NCBI GenBank assembly: GCA_020002185.1
Contig: CM034535.1
Location: 66,912,484 to 66,976,483, forward strand
Reading direction: 5' to 3'
DNA: 64,000 nucleotides
Source of the DNA: Paraescarpia echinospica
Taxonomy: Eukaryota; Annelida; Polychaeta; Sabellida; Siboglinidae
In this document: in pieces, positions 45,661 to 57,404 of the stretch
Position numbering within the stretch: position 1 is the stretch's first letter
Layout: each line of letters begins with the position of its first letter
Translations under genes and position numbers: made by a program
The notes under the pieces: generated by a model
What the model was told of the DNA's origin: nothing
Seen by the model: only the letters and a program-made list of their open reading frames with translations
The model's database searches: none

Positions 45661-46059
45661 CTGAAAACAAATTAAATTAAACTGTGACATTTCATTTGTG
45701 TTCACTTATCTAACATACATAGGTCCACATATTCATACATAGGTCTAACATATTGTGAACACCACTTCAACCTTATTTGTGTGGCGTGCGCCGGGAAATC
45801 AGATCTGTTTTAAAAGTTTTTGGTGCGGTCGTTCTTGCTTTCATGACACATGCTCTACTGTAGCATGTGAACAGAAAACATATGTACAGTGAACATCATT
45901 TATATGGAAAATAACAGTTGAGTTGTTATAATATAAGATAATGTAATTTGTAACACTAGTTCGAATGCCAACTCAGCACGACGAGTGTGTATGGTAGGCC
46001 TACTTAATTTGTTATAAACATCGACATCGTCTTGTGATTACAAATAGCAGTTTCGGCTG

Positions 46060-46233
46060 CTGCTGAGGGGTAGACTCTTCCTGTAACCTCGGCCGTTGGC
46101 CGCGTTAGCCGGGTGGCCGCTAATGAGGGGTGGTTTGTATTAGACAACGGTAATGCAATGAAAATATGACCGCGAAATCCGGGTGGCCGTCGGTGAGGGG
46201 GGGCTTATAAGAGGGGGACTACTGTATTCTAAA
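46060..46233. mobile_element. DNA-transposon end remnant, pogo-like
   Basis: CCGGGTGGCCGCTAATGAGG, CCGGGTGGCCGTCGGTGAGG and a final GGGGGACTACTGTA. Stepped GGTGGCCG repeats ending in CTGTA match the terminal organisation of pogo/Tigger-like non-autonomous elements, similar in style to 38680. Confidence 0.45.
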
Positions 46234-47515
46234 AAAGTTTAATTTTTCTTGATAGTTTAGTATTATCCTTCCCACGAGAGACTCACTTATTTTCATCGTT
46301 GAAGGACAGAATGTTTGTTTAGTAAATATGAAAAATCATACAAAACATCTTGTATTTTATCATTAAACGCCAGAGTAATTTTTTCGGTTAGCTAATACTA
46401 CGTAGTTGACAGGTTAAAACTACCGTGAAAAGCACTTCAATAATTTTTATTGCAAGCATTTTCACGACATATTTGCGTTATAAACACCCGTACTTTGATG
46501 CATGTTACTATAGGACCGCATAACAACATTCCAAATGTATATGGCTATTATATTAGGGTAGGGTGTATACCTCATCAGTGCATAATATTAAAACATAATA
46601 ACCAAATAATTATCAGGTAACATGCACAAGACAAAATTGCTATAATATATGTATGCAAAATTAAGAACCGACAACCACCTGTCAGCTGTATACAGTACAA
46701 AACAGTGCCTAAACGACAAACACAATAATCATGGAAGCCTGCTCACACTACACACATGCTCATATTCGTATCATATTCTTTTTACTTTTCTTTTTTTATT
46801 TCTTTTTTATTTTGACTCAGGTGATGTATTAATTTGATTCATGATATATATTAATCCAGTTACATTTTTTTATCATAAAACGTGGCTCCTCGACAGCGAC
46901 TATTATAATCTTAAAGGAGTCTCCTGACCCTACTTTTTTGTTATTTACCATGCATTATACCATGTTCATCATAAGGTTATATATTTGTATTATTTTAATT
47001 TATTTTTGACATGGATGTACTGTATGTATAATCAAATGTCTGGGTAAAATAAAAACACATTCTTATTCTTCTTCAACCCGTGAGTACAGTATTTATAAAC
47101 ACAACTACTGCGGTAGATAGGTACACACAAGGGACATACAAATGTTTCGTATTCGTTTCCAAATTACTAAATAAACGCGTCTTCCACAAGGTCTGGATGT
47201 CGTAATAAACATTGCAGTGTTTTTTTTCATACTGTTGGGCTAATGGGCCAAAATAACAATATATTGTGGACATGTTTATTATTTGACTTCATACAGCATC
47301 ATCTAATTAGTACTGGTGACAAATTAGATGAAAATGTATAGTTTAGAAGAAACCGGATGTCGTAATAAACATTCCTGAAAAGGGTCGTGACATTTCTGTG
47401 ATTTCAAACAAGTCTAGTGATTTTGGTTGTTGGAAGTAGCATTGAAACAAGTGTTTGCTTACATACATATAACCACATCGCGTACGTATAATAGGCACAT
47501 CAAGTCCTTCTAACT
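46234..47515. other. Intergenic, AT-rich
   Basis: GGATGTCGTAATAAACATT occurs at about 47194 and 47353, with a variant near 49791. No gene is recognised. Confidence 0.4.
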
Positions 47516-47518
47516 TCG

Positions 47519-47606
47519 CTAGTAGTGTGAATATGTTTAAAAATAAAATCGACACATACCTCAGAAGGGCTGGATATATGTAGATAAAAGGGTTGGACTC
47601 TCGATA
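47519..47606 (+). mobile_element. 3' tail of a CR1/L2-type LINE (88 bp)
   Basis: AATATGTTTAAAAATAAAAT then CGACACATACCTCAGAAGGG up to TCTCGATAAGCCAAA is the same as the 3' end of the following element (49610-49694). It is a severely 5'-truncated copy of the same family lying directly in front of it. Confidence 0.85.
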
Positions 47607-49700
47607 AGCCAAATGAGGAAATATTTAGCAAAGATAGACTGGAATAATACACTGAAGAATAAGACAGCAACAGAATGCTGGAATATCTTAAAGAATGAAA
47701 TAGAGTGCATCGTAGATAAATTTGTTCCCTTCAAAAAACAAGGGAAACGGACCAGAAAGAAATACTTATCGAAAGAAGCCATTAGAAAAATTAAGTATAA
47801 ACAAATGATGTGGAAGTCTTATAGACGTACTGGCAATGACGAAGACTACAACCTTTATAAAGAAGCACTAGACCAAGCTACAGCTGAAATTAGAAATTCA
47901 AAGAGAAGCTATGAACATAAATTAGCTTGTAATATAAAACATGACAGCAAGAGTTTTTATGCGTATGTTCGAAGCAAACAGAAAGTTCAGGATAAGGTCG
48001 GTCCTCTAGAAGATAGCGCTGGAAATATAATATCAGAAGGATTCTTAATGGCTGAAGACCTAAATGAGTATTTTAGTTCAGTGTTTACCAGAGAAGACAC
48101 TAGTTCACTGCCAGTACCAGAGGCTAAGTTCAAGGGGGCAGAATCAGACTATTTAAGACAGTTAATTGTAACCCCAGAAATGGTAGCTAAGAAAATTAGG
48201 GCTATGAAGGAAAATAAATCACCTGGAGTGGATGGTATTCCACCCAAACTACTATTGGAAATTGTAGAACAAATTAGCATACCGCTTGCAACAGTTTTCA
48301 ACTTGTCATTAGAAGAGGGAGTGGTTCCTTTAGAATGGAAAGAAGCAAACATTATACCGTTATTTAAAAAGGTTCGAGAAACAAGTCAGAGAACTATAGA
48401 CCAGTGAGTTTAACATCAGTGATTTGTAAATTATTAGAAAGACTAATTAAAGATCACATGGTGGATTTTCTTGTTAAACATAACTTGATAAACCCATCTC
48501 AACATGGGTTTCTAAAAGCGAGGTCATGCTTAACAAATATGTTATGTTTTTGGAAGATATCACTAAGTGGGTAGATGATGGATCACCAGTAGATATCATC
48601 TACTTAGATTTTCAAAAAGCTTTCGACAAAGTGCCACATCAGAGATTACTGCTTAAACTAAAAGCCCATGGCATAGGAAATGGTATAATTAACTGGATAG
48701 AAAAATGGCTGATTGACAGAACACAACGGGTAGTTGTTGATGGGGAGGCTTCAAACTGGAAATCAGTCTTGAGTGGGGTTCCACAGGGATCAGTACTGGG
48801 ACCTATATTATTCTTGATATATATAAACGATTTGGACGATGATATAGCTAGCAAGGTGTTGAAATTTGCAGATGATACAAAAGTGTTTAGAAGGATTGAA
48901 AGTGATGGTGATAGACAGCATTTACAAGATGATCTTGACAGGTTGATCAAATGGTCTGAAAAGTGGCAAATGTTGTTCAATTTTGGTAAATGCCTCCACA
49001 CAGGACATGGGAACGAATATGTAGAATATACAATGGGGGAACTGTACTAAGTACTACTATAAAAGAAAAAGACTTAGGGCTGACAATTAGTGCTGACATG
49101 AAGGTTTCAGAGCAGTGTGGAATTGCAGCTTCAAAGGGAAATCAAATCCTTGGATTGATTAGGCGAAATATAGCATATAAAGAAAAAGAACTAATAATAC
49201 CACTGTACAAAACAATAGTTAGGCCTCATTTAGAATATTGTATACAAGCGTGGAGGCCATACCGCAAGAAGGACATAGATATGCTAGAAAGAGTACAGAG
49301 GAGAGCAACTAAAATGATACAAAAACTGAAGGATCTTAGTTATGAAAAACGCCTAAAAGAATGTGGTTTAACAACACTAGAGACCAGGAGATTGAGAGGA
49401 GATCAGATAGAAGTGTTTAAAATATTGAATGGTTATGAAAATATTGATAGAAATATGTTTTTTTCAGTTAAGAAAGATAGAAAGACTAGAGGACATAAAG
49501 TTACATTAGTAAAGGAGCAGTGTAGATTAGACGTGAGAAAGTTCTCATTTTCACAAAGGACTGTAAATGAATGGAACAGATTATCTGATGATTGTGTGGG
49601 TGCTAGTAGTGTGAATATGTTTAAAAATAAAATCGACACATACCTCAGAAGGGCTGGATATATGTAGATAAAAGGGTTGGACTCTCGATAAGCCAAAGGG
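47607..49700 (+). mobile_element. CR1/L2-type LINE, RT largely open (two frame breaks)
   Basis: Frame 47613-48407 gives the linker and RT fingers (KENKSPGVDGIPPKLLLEIV, LEWKEANIIPLFKK). A small frameshift at about 48370-48410 leads on to ICKLLERLIKDHMVDFLVKH, HGFLKARSCLTNML, then VDIIYLDFQKAFDKVPHQRL, SGVPQGSVLGPILFLIYIND and LKFADDTKVFRRI (catalytic ADD). A second break near 49005-49050 leads to TIKEKDLGLTISADMKVSEQ and the long C-terminal region (RRATKMIQKLKDLSYEKRLK), stopping at 49667. The 5' endonuclease is missing. Only two frame breaks in about 2 kb suggest a young copy. Confidence 0.92.
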
Positions 49701-51236
49701 CTTCCTTGTCCACCTGCCATCTAGAGTTAATTCTCTGGATAGCAATCTTGTTAACGGCATGGCTCGTGGTGTGTTTGATTTTTTAACCTGGATGTCGCAA
49801 TAAACAGCAAATCTGAGGACAACATAAATGGGTCACCCCAAAAAAGTGTCCAACATTTTTCCTATATTGAACATGAACACCATACATATCACAATTCATA
49901 TATTTTTAAACACATGCGCAAAAATGTCCTGAAGTTATGGGTAAATTTTTTCGGTGGTGTAAGAAGTCGAAAATCACAAAAGACATGCCTTTTGGTGAAA
50001 CTCTAAAACAACCTGTTGGACCATTAACCAATACCAAATACACGGGACTCTACCATACTGTTAATGCTAGTGGCGGCAGTTAGATCATTACAACCAAAAC
50101 GTCTATAAAGTAACACCAACATAGTTTTATAAAACATTGCTTGGTATAGCGATCGTTTGTTATACAATCCAGCTGTAGGATGTTCTTTGTTTATCCAGGT
50201 TACTGACTGACACGTACTGTGCACCACATGCGAAGGCGAGCAGATTTGCTATGCATCCATGCAGGTGCAATCACATCGCGACAAGCCAAGAACAAAAGCC
50301 GCGTAGAAGCCACGTGAACGTCGCGGAAGCCATGCGAACGAACACGAACGCGACTTGTGTCAACAATGTGACATTCGCGGTTAAGAATGTTTGAAGAAGA
50401 AAATACTTTCACACCTGTCTACAATATTGTAATACACTCGCGGGATCCGACTGTGAATGTCCAACTTGGTCATAAAGAATAGATACAAATTAGGCTTCGC
50501 AAACGGTGACTCCAAACAACTAAGTAATGCGCACGCCCGCACGCGCGCACGCGCGCACACGAACGCGCGAATGCACAAACGCACGCACACAGTCACACAC
50601 CCGCACGAATACTCGCCCACACGCACTAATCCAACAATACAAAAACGCACAGGAAACGGAGCAACTGAGCTGTGGAATAAGCAATTAAAACGATGCAATT
50701 TTATGTCAAGCCTGTGAGTGTGACCCGGTTTCAACCTCCTATTTATTTTCCATTTGTTTGTGGGATCAACAATCACATCTGCCACCTGTTTTGAGATGGC
50801 TAACCTCCTACCTCCCACCAATTTTGAACGTCTGCACCTCCCATCATTGCCATCTATTTCAAGAAGCCTATTTTAGGTCCGTTTCTCCTACTGCGACACC
50901 ACCTTGCGCTAGTGCTGAACCCATGACGAGGGAAACATCCCTTCCGAGTAGGAGAATGTATATCTCCGTTGGGCTGACAACGTCGCGATGGGAACCGCTG
51001 GTCAGACATGTTAGCACTGTAGCATTAATTAGTACAAATGTGATTACTTATTGTATACTTGTAGTTAGTTTAGCGTAGTACTAGGAAGATCTCATGGGAG
51101 ATGCATTTTAGGTGTGGTTTTAGGGTGTGTTTGGGATGTGTATTTTATGTGTGTTTTTATGTAATATGTATGCCTGTTTTAATCACACGCTTTTTATGGC
51201 ATTACATAATAAATGTAAAGTAATGCACGGTATCCA
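49701..51236. other. Intergenic
   Basis: CGCGAACG-rich patches near 50290-50360 and a CACGCGCGCAC purine-pyrimidine run at 50520-50600. ORFs here are low-complexity or unrecognised. No gene is supported. Confidence 0.4.
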
Positions 51237-51535
51237 GTCCTCAGGACTGCTCAAAGCGCTTTATACTTTACTCCCTGGCAGACATGTTCAATCGAACACC
51301 ATATCGACTTCTCTGGGAAGCATCCAGCCACGCTGCAATTTCTCGAAGACTATTCGTACACAAATGTCCAACACTGTCTATAGCCAGGTATTCATTCATA
51401 CAGCTGAATGAACTGGAGCAACGTATAGTGAACGAACTTGCCCAAGGTTCGACAACACCGCACAGGATTCGAACCCGGGTTCGATCTTTCGGTTGAGAGT
51501 CCGAAGCTCCAGCCATTGCATCACGGCGCTACACA
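51237..51535 (-). mobile_element. tRNA-derived SINE, best-preserved copy
   Basis: Read on the minus strand: tRNA-like head (GTAGCGCCGTGATGCAATGG; B box GGGTTCGAATCC), body (CTTGGGCAAGTTCGTTCACT, GTTGCTCCAGTTCATTCAGC, GGATGCTTCCCAGAGAAGTC) and tail (AAAGCGCTTTGAGCAGTCCT). It aligns with 23005-23305. The A and B boxes are in good shape, so this copy is close to the family consensus. Confidence 0.85.
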
Positions 51536-51545
51536 ATAAAATACA

Positions 51546-51766
51546 TTTATGTGTGTCGACGCTGCTTGTTACAAGGATATGAATCGTGGCTAGTTTGCTG
51601 AATAACACAAGGCAGATATAAGTTTGTATAAGAGCTTTATATATAAAGCCACAATCACTATGCATGAATATATTATGCAGATTACACAATTAAAATGACC
51701 ATTCATTACCTAGCCAACATGATTATAATCTAAATGAGAACAGCAAAGATAGGGGAACCAACCACA
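51546..51766. repeat. 221-bp direct repeat, left copy (LTR-like)
   Basis: From TTTATGTGTGTCGACGCTGC to GGGGAACCAACCACA; it matches 52381-52601 with about four differences, all transitions. The inner sequence (51767-52380) has no ORF. It could be a terminal-repeat retrotransposon in miniature, but I see no clear target duplication or polypurine tract. Confidence 0.8.
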
Positions 51767-52380
51767 CGCAGGTGGAAGGACCCACCGAATCAACTAATAT
51801 CAATTTGAAGGCTTGTGAATGAATATCTATGCAAATAATCAATAGTGGGGAAAGCGCAAGGTAACCACCTTCGCCCTAAAACCCCACATACACATCAATA
51901 ACTGACACTGCAAATGAGAACAGATGTATGTTTAGTTATTATAAACATACTGCCCTTTATTTAACATACAGTGTAATGTCTTGTTAAAACCTAATGATCG
52001 TTGACGAATATGCAAATTTATAACACTGTTAGCAAACCGACCTAACCAAAAATATATACCAAAAATACAGGTGTAGTTGGGGCTGGAGGGCGGGAAACAA
52101 ATATGTGATCCTTAATTACAGTAAATAACGGTTAGAACAACCCACGAGGAACCAACGAACCCTACTGGGAAAATGTTATAGCGTGTCAACGCGCCTCGTA
52201 AATGTTATAACCGAAACAAATATTTATATCCGTCACAGTGTAACGCGCGAATGAAAAAGAGGCCCAGCTGTTGTGGCTGGAAGAGCTTGTCCCATGGTTA
52301 GGTCGGTGTACCGTACATTTCAAATATAGGCTGCAGCAACGCCCACATAAATACCATTTGAGCTTTGATCAAATGTTGGT

Positions 52381-52601
52381 TTTATGTGTGCCGACGCTGC
52401 TTGTTACAAGGATATGAATCGTGGCTAGTTTGCTGAATAACACAAGGCAGATATAAGTTTGTATAAGAGCTTTATATATAAAGCCACAATCACTATGCAT
52501 GAATATATTATGCAGATTACATAATTAAAATGATCATTCATTACCTAGCCAACATGATTATAATCTAAATGAGAACAGCAAAGGTAGGGGAACCAACCAC
52601 A
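52381..52601. repeat. 221-bp direct repeat, right copy (LTR-like)
   Basis: Right partner of 51546-51766, about 98% identical by eye. Downstream sequence (TCCGGCCATTCGG) is not shared with the left copy, so the repeat ends sharply. Confidence 0.8.
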
Positions 52602-53201
52602 TCCGGCCATTCGGTAATCAACGATTGCAGGATGGCTCCCCCACCCCACAAAATCCCTTTTTTACTCACAACCCTGGTGTTCCTGTTGTTTTCAGTGGTT
52701 TGGGATTGTTATATGATTATAGTTAGGTTTGCGCCGAAACCAGCTGACTTAACACATAGCTGGTTCCATGAAATACATAAATGATTAATTAGCACAGACG
52801 TGATTAATTAAGAATGATTACTATGAATGTGAATGTAGTAAATAAGTAGGAATTTAATCAGTAGAGTTGGTGATGCCAGAGAACTGGAAAAGCCAATTTT
52901 AGGAGTGTTCGAGGGTTTCGTAGATGGTTTCTATCAAAGCATTACGTTAAAAATACAATTCCATAGACGAGTCACCGTTATTGCCTTTGTTCCGCACTTC
53001 AAAATGTGAAATACTGGAATTGACTCCATCTTGGTGATGGCTTCCTGGGCAAGGATTAGTTGGGTACACCCTCCTGGCGTACATGGCTTCATCCGTAGTG
53101 GACCAGTGTGCACATAAACGGCTAGACACACCCTGAGTGACCTCACAATCTCAACCATCGTTTGTGCATACACGTCTTGGACTCTGGAGGATAATCGCTG
53201 A
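52602..53201. other. Upstream region of the homeobox gene
   Basis: The 600 bp before the homeobox start codon. A 93-codon minus-strand frame (53215-52934) is open but unrecognised. No TATA box can be assigned with confidence. Confidence 0.35.
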
Positions 53202-55158
53202 ATGATGGATTCCAAGTCAGACGTCCTGATGCCCGATGAAAAGAAAGGTAAGAGGTGACACGCACTGGCGTTCGAATGTCTAATGATACCGTTCTTTACC
53301 GTAACAGTGTCACGCCTTTTTGAACATTCATTGGCCGGACCTTTTTAAACAGTAGATCTAAACCATATAGGGTGATGTGTGTATCCTTTCAACTTGGTGA
53401 TACATTGTATATCAAAAGTTATTGGTAATCATTTACGCATAGTCGTTTTGTAAATAATAAATAAGTAATAATAATATGCATGTTCATTTGATTAATGACG
53501 TATACACCTACCTGTTTACTGTACAGTAAACGAAACGATAAATTGACTTCCCTCGCCTGTAGCCGGTTGGTGGGTTCCCAGCTACAAAATAAAACATATT
53601 AACGTCATGCTGTTTTATGTAGTTCATTCCGTTTACGTTTCGCACTAATTCAACTCTGTTATATGTAACGAATCAATCTAATACTATTTTGTGTAGATAT
53701 ATCGAGCGGCTACGAGTCGGACACCGAGAATGCGATGTCGACATCAGTTTCGCCGACTGCTCTTGGTCTTGCGGAACGCGCTGTCTTGAGTCGAGGACAC
53801 GCGCCGCCGCACAGACGCCGCCGCGACCGGACACAGTTCAGTGCGTCTGACCTTCGGCGTCTTGAAAGCGTATTCCTCGTCGACAGGTATCCAGACATAG
53901 TCCTGCGTGAGCAACTCGCATCCGACCTATCCGTGACCGAGGACCGCATTCAGGTACAATCGATATAACCGGTTCGTTCACAGTCTGTAATTGTGTTCTG
54001 GCTTATATCGTTGATACCGGACACACTGAAATGTAAAGTATTATCCATGTATCATATTTATTATATGTACAATATGGAAAGTAAGCTAAGGGCATAAATA
54101 GTAACTACTTTGGCTCAATCAACGTAACGAAGTGGTACATATGCTGGTAAACTGTCATCGATAGGGATATGTTTGTGACAAACTGCTGTTTATGACCACG
54201 TTTCTTCTTCATTTTATTCGATGCGATTACAATAACACTAAACAGAAATACAGTTTACAACACACAAACCCATTTTGCCAAATTTTGGTTTCTTAGTAGT
54301 TTCAAGCACAAACATTTAAACAAGAAGCAGGTTTATTTTAGGATTTCATATATATATATATATATATATGTAATATGCCCAGGTGGTACGCGTCAAGGAC
54401 TCGGTGAGTGATTAGTAAAAAAAACAGTGTTTTGTGAGTTTGTGAGTTGAGCTGGTTTGCCTTTACACGAACACTGATTTTTGGCGATTGCACAATTGTT
54501 CTTTTAAATCTCTAGAATTACAACACATTTTAATAATGACCAATTTTACCTGTCACAGGTATGGTTTCAAAATCGGCGTTCAAAGCTTCGCAAACGCCAG
54601 CTGAAGCGGCCGCCTGCACTGCACCTGCCCCGGGAGATCAACGCGACGTACGCCACGGCGTCGAGTAGTCGTTTGGCATGCGGGCTTCAGTCGCCGCTCT
54701 GTGTGCCTATCGCAGGAGTCGTCGATGGCGCCTCTCGTCTCAGTCTCGGACCGTCCCACACATCATTCGATTTCACGTACGTAGTTGTAATACTTAGCTT
54801 ATTATTAATGAAATTTGTTGAGCGCCATATATCCGGGATCAACCCATTGATAGACGCTTATAGTTTACATATTGTAAAATACACATGTAAAATACACAAA
54901 AAACACACATAAGAAGTCGTTGTGATGTAAAGTTGTTGTAAAATAAGGAAATCAATAAATACGTTTTATTTTTGATTAATATAAATACAAACTGTACGAT
55001 AATTAAATAATCAAAGTACGTTATCATTATAAGATGATACGGTTCCCCACTCTACTATTATTTTATCTTCATTGGATTGAAGATAATGCAACATAATTTT
55101 TATATTGACATCGTGGATTCCCGCACGCACACACACACGCATACACACACACGCACGG

Positions 55159-55199
<41 letters not shown>

Positions 55200-56314
55200 C
55201 AGAGCAGATTATAAATTGTGGCTCCCTATAGATTCGCTGCTGATTTTCGACGGGTCAGACAATACTGAAATGAACAGAAATTTTGAATATGCCATTTATA
55301 ATAAAGGGACCAGTAGCAATCTACCGTATGTATTTTTTCATTTTATCATGTGAACATTACAAAATGTTCATTCATCGAAGATAGGGGAGCCCAAGCAACG
55401 TGGAAGTCTAAATATATTGTGCCATGGTCTTTGGAGATCAACTTATTCCATGTACTGTACATCCAATGTGATGATTTTTACACAATACAATACCAACAAA
55501 CAGAGTTCATGTAAACAATTTATTTGACTTTTATGACGATGCAAACATTACGGAAATTCCGCATTGCCTCCATGCAAGATTGTGGGGCAATGTGAACTTC
55601 ACCATAGGGGCGAAGTGAAATTACTTTGAATTAACTCAATAATAGAAGTAGCCAAGTACCACTAAACCACTTCCATGCCAGGAATAATGTCAGCAAACAC
55701 AACGACACTCTATAGAACTGTGGCTACTCCACATGTAGTTCACAAATAAAGTCGGTAATGCTAACAGTTCCTGCACATTCTTCATTTACCAATTTTACGT
55801 TCGACTCTGCCCTTCTACTTTATCTCAGCCGCATTCTCCTCATGCGAATTCTACGCATTGATAAGAACATAACTCCCAAATCTCACCAAGAATGTGTCAC
55901 GAACGTGGACAAACGTCTAAACAAATTGTGTATCTCTTCGACTTGGTTTTCAGTAGTAAAATCGGGACGCCTCTGTGGATACTTCCGCAGTACTCTCCAG
56001 GAGTGACCCCGTTCGGCTGGGCGTCTCCAATCACATTGTCGCCGGCTGTCTTGTCAACTTCTCGCGCCGGCACGGACACTTCTAGCACCGGTCCGACCGC
56101 CTTTCCCGCCTTCGCCGAGGAAGAACGCTTCCTTCCAGTCAGACCGTGGGAGGGACGACCGGCCAGGCGGCAAAACTCCAGTGACGTGAACACCCCGCCG
56201 CTCCTCTACGCTTCCCCGGGGTATGTCGGCAGCGGTCACGTCTTCCCCGTGCACACTCCCTTCTTCAGCCCATGTCTTCTACAGTCGCCAATATCGCCAT
56301 TGTCCGACTCGTGA
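53202..56314 (+). CDS. PRD-class (paired-like, Q50) homeodomain transcription factor
   Basis: Sequence-specific DNA-binding regulator. Exons: 53202-53247, 53697-53953, 54559-54776, 55954-56314; frame and GT-AG are kept throughout, giving 293 residues. The start is the first of two adjacent ATGs, directly after an in-frame TGA. The homeodomain spans residues 56-115: RRRDRTQFSASDLRRLESVF, then RYPDIVLREQLA, and WFQNRRSKLRKRQ in recognition helix 3. The YPD motif and the intron between homeodomain positions 46 and 47 are PRD-class traits; position 50 is Gln, with no paired box. Ser54 and Leu56 replace the usual Ala and Trp, so it is divergent. Mix/Sebox-like or another fast-evolving paired-like family is possible. 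The C-terminus is Pro/Ser-rich. AATAAA follows at 56575. Confidence 0.9.
54777..55953. other. Homeobox gene intron 3
   Basis: Contains a possible SINE/LINE tail (TTGAGCGCCATATATCCGGG, about 54819) and an (AC)n tract. Other ORFs are chance. Confidence 0.5.
55120..55198. repeat. (AC)n microsatellite
   Basis: ACACAC runs with ACGC interruptions in homeobox-gene intron 3. Confidence 0.95.
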
Positions 56315-56574
56315 ATACCGCCTTCGCACACAGCTTCGCTCACTCGCTTGTCGTTCAGGCGGTTCGCGTCAAGCACGGCAGGGAATCAGCGAGCGGTGGA
56401 CAAGAGGAACACTGTTTAATTTGTTTGTGACGGGAATGACACAATACAGAACAACTCTAGTAGCCAGCTAGGCTATGGGGGTCATTCTATATATAGTTGT
56501 ATTTTAGTGATAGTGTGCACCAGGTAGGCTAGGTGAGGATATTGGTAAACATGTATATTAAGTTGTACTTGGGG

Positions 56575-56580
56575 AATAAA
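56575..56580 (+). terminator. AATAAA poly(A) signal of the homeobox gene
   Basis: First AATAAA after the stop codon, giving a 3' UTR of about 280 nt. Confidence 0.6.
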
Positions 56581-56878
56581 GATAAATTGTACTGTTACTT
56601 GTGTTACATTATATGACGGTGCGGGTGGTGATGCAATCTCTAAAATAAGGTTGCTTTAAATTATTCTAATATTTATTTATGTTTCTACGGAATAGAAAAG
56701 TATCGTTAACAATTTAGTTTTATGGCATGATTTTCACCATGAACCGTTGTTAATAATAGGCCCTACTAGCAAACATGCTCACCTTCTGAATGACGCTTAG
56801 ACACATTCGGAGAAGATGGTTTCTCGGAGTACTCGTAAATTACGTCTGACGTGATGTAACAGTTTTTCGCGTTACGCG

Positions 56879-56897
56879 TTAATGCAAATTGCATTAA
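56879..56897. promoter_or_regulatory. 19-bp palindrome containing a POU octamer
   Basis: TTAATGCAAATTGCATTAA is a perfect odd palindrome. It contains ATGCAAAT (the POU/Oct octamer) on the plus strand and overlapping TTAAT homeodomain-type sites on both strands. It lies between the homeobox gene and the CALHM gene. Function is inferred from motif only. Confidence 0.35.
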
Positions 56898-57062
56898 ACG
56901 TTCCCAATTGGTCGGTGGTCCGGTCCTCAGATAATCACAAAAATGCGCGTAACGTTGTGATCTATCGATTTACGTCCGTACAATGAACAGTACGAACCAC
57001 GAACCCGGCAAAAACTCTTTTTAACCAATACAAAACTGAAAGTTTGATGTCCTATATGAATA

Positions 57063-57130
57063 CTGTCGTTAGCTCAGTGGTAGATTCACGCAAAACGATT
57101 GAGAAATGAGTGGGTTCAAACACTTGTTCG
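57063..57130 (+). repeat. tRNA-like segment (pseudo-tRNA or SINE head)
   Basis: TTAGCTCAGTGGTAGA is a textbook A box and GTGGGTTCAAAC a B box, spaced as in a tRNA. The D-stem partner and acceptor stem do not pair well, so a working tRNA is unlikely. Confidence 0.45.
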
Positions 57131-57404
57131 GTACAAAGTTATATACTATTATATTAACACATTATCCATAATTCAAACGGGATGTCACACAACGTTTACT
57201 ACAAATAACACCTATAGGCTACTATCATTTAACACCCGATACTTTTATATAAAGACAATACGCATTATAAATGAAAGACTATGTACAACGATTTATATTG
57301 GTTGAATATAATTAGCCTGTCAAGTCATGGAACGATTATATGCAACCCAATTATCTATTTGCAAAAAATACATGTAGTATCGTACGAAATAAACTAGTTT
57401 TTAA

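Noticed and set aside
52934..53215. 93-codon minus-strand ORF upstream of the homeobox gene
   Set aside because: No recognisable motif; it overlaps the homeobox start codon on the other strand.
57063..57130. Functional tRNA gene
   Set aside because: A and B boxes are good, but the stems do not pair into a cloverleaf by eye; kept only as a tRNA-like repeat.
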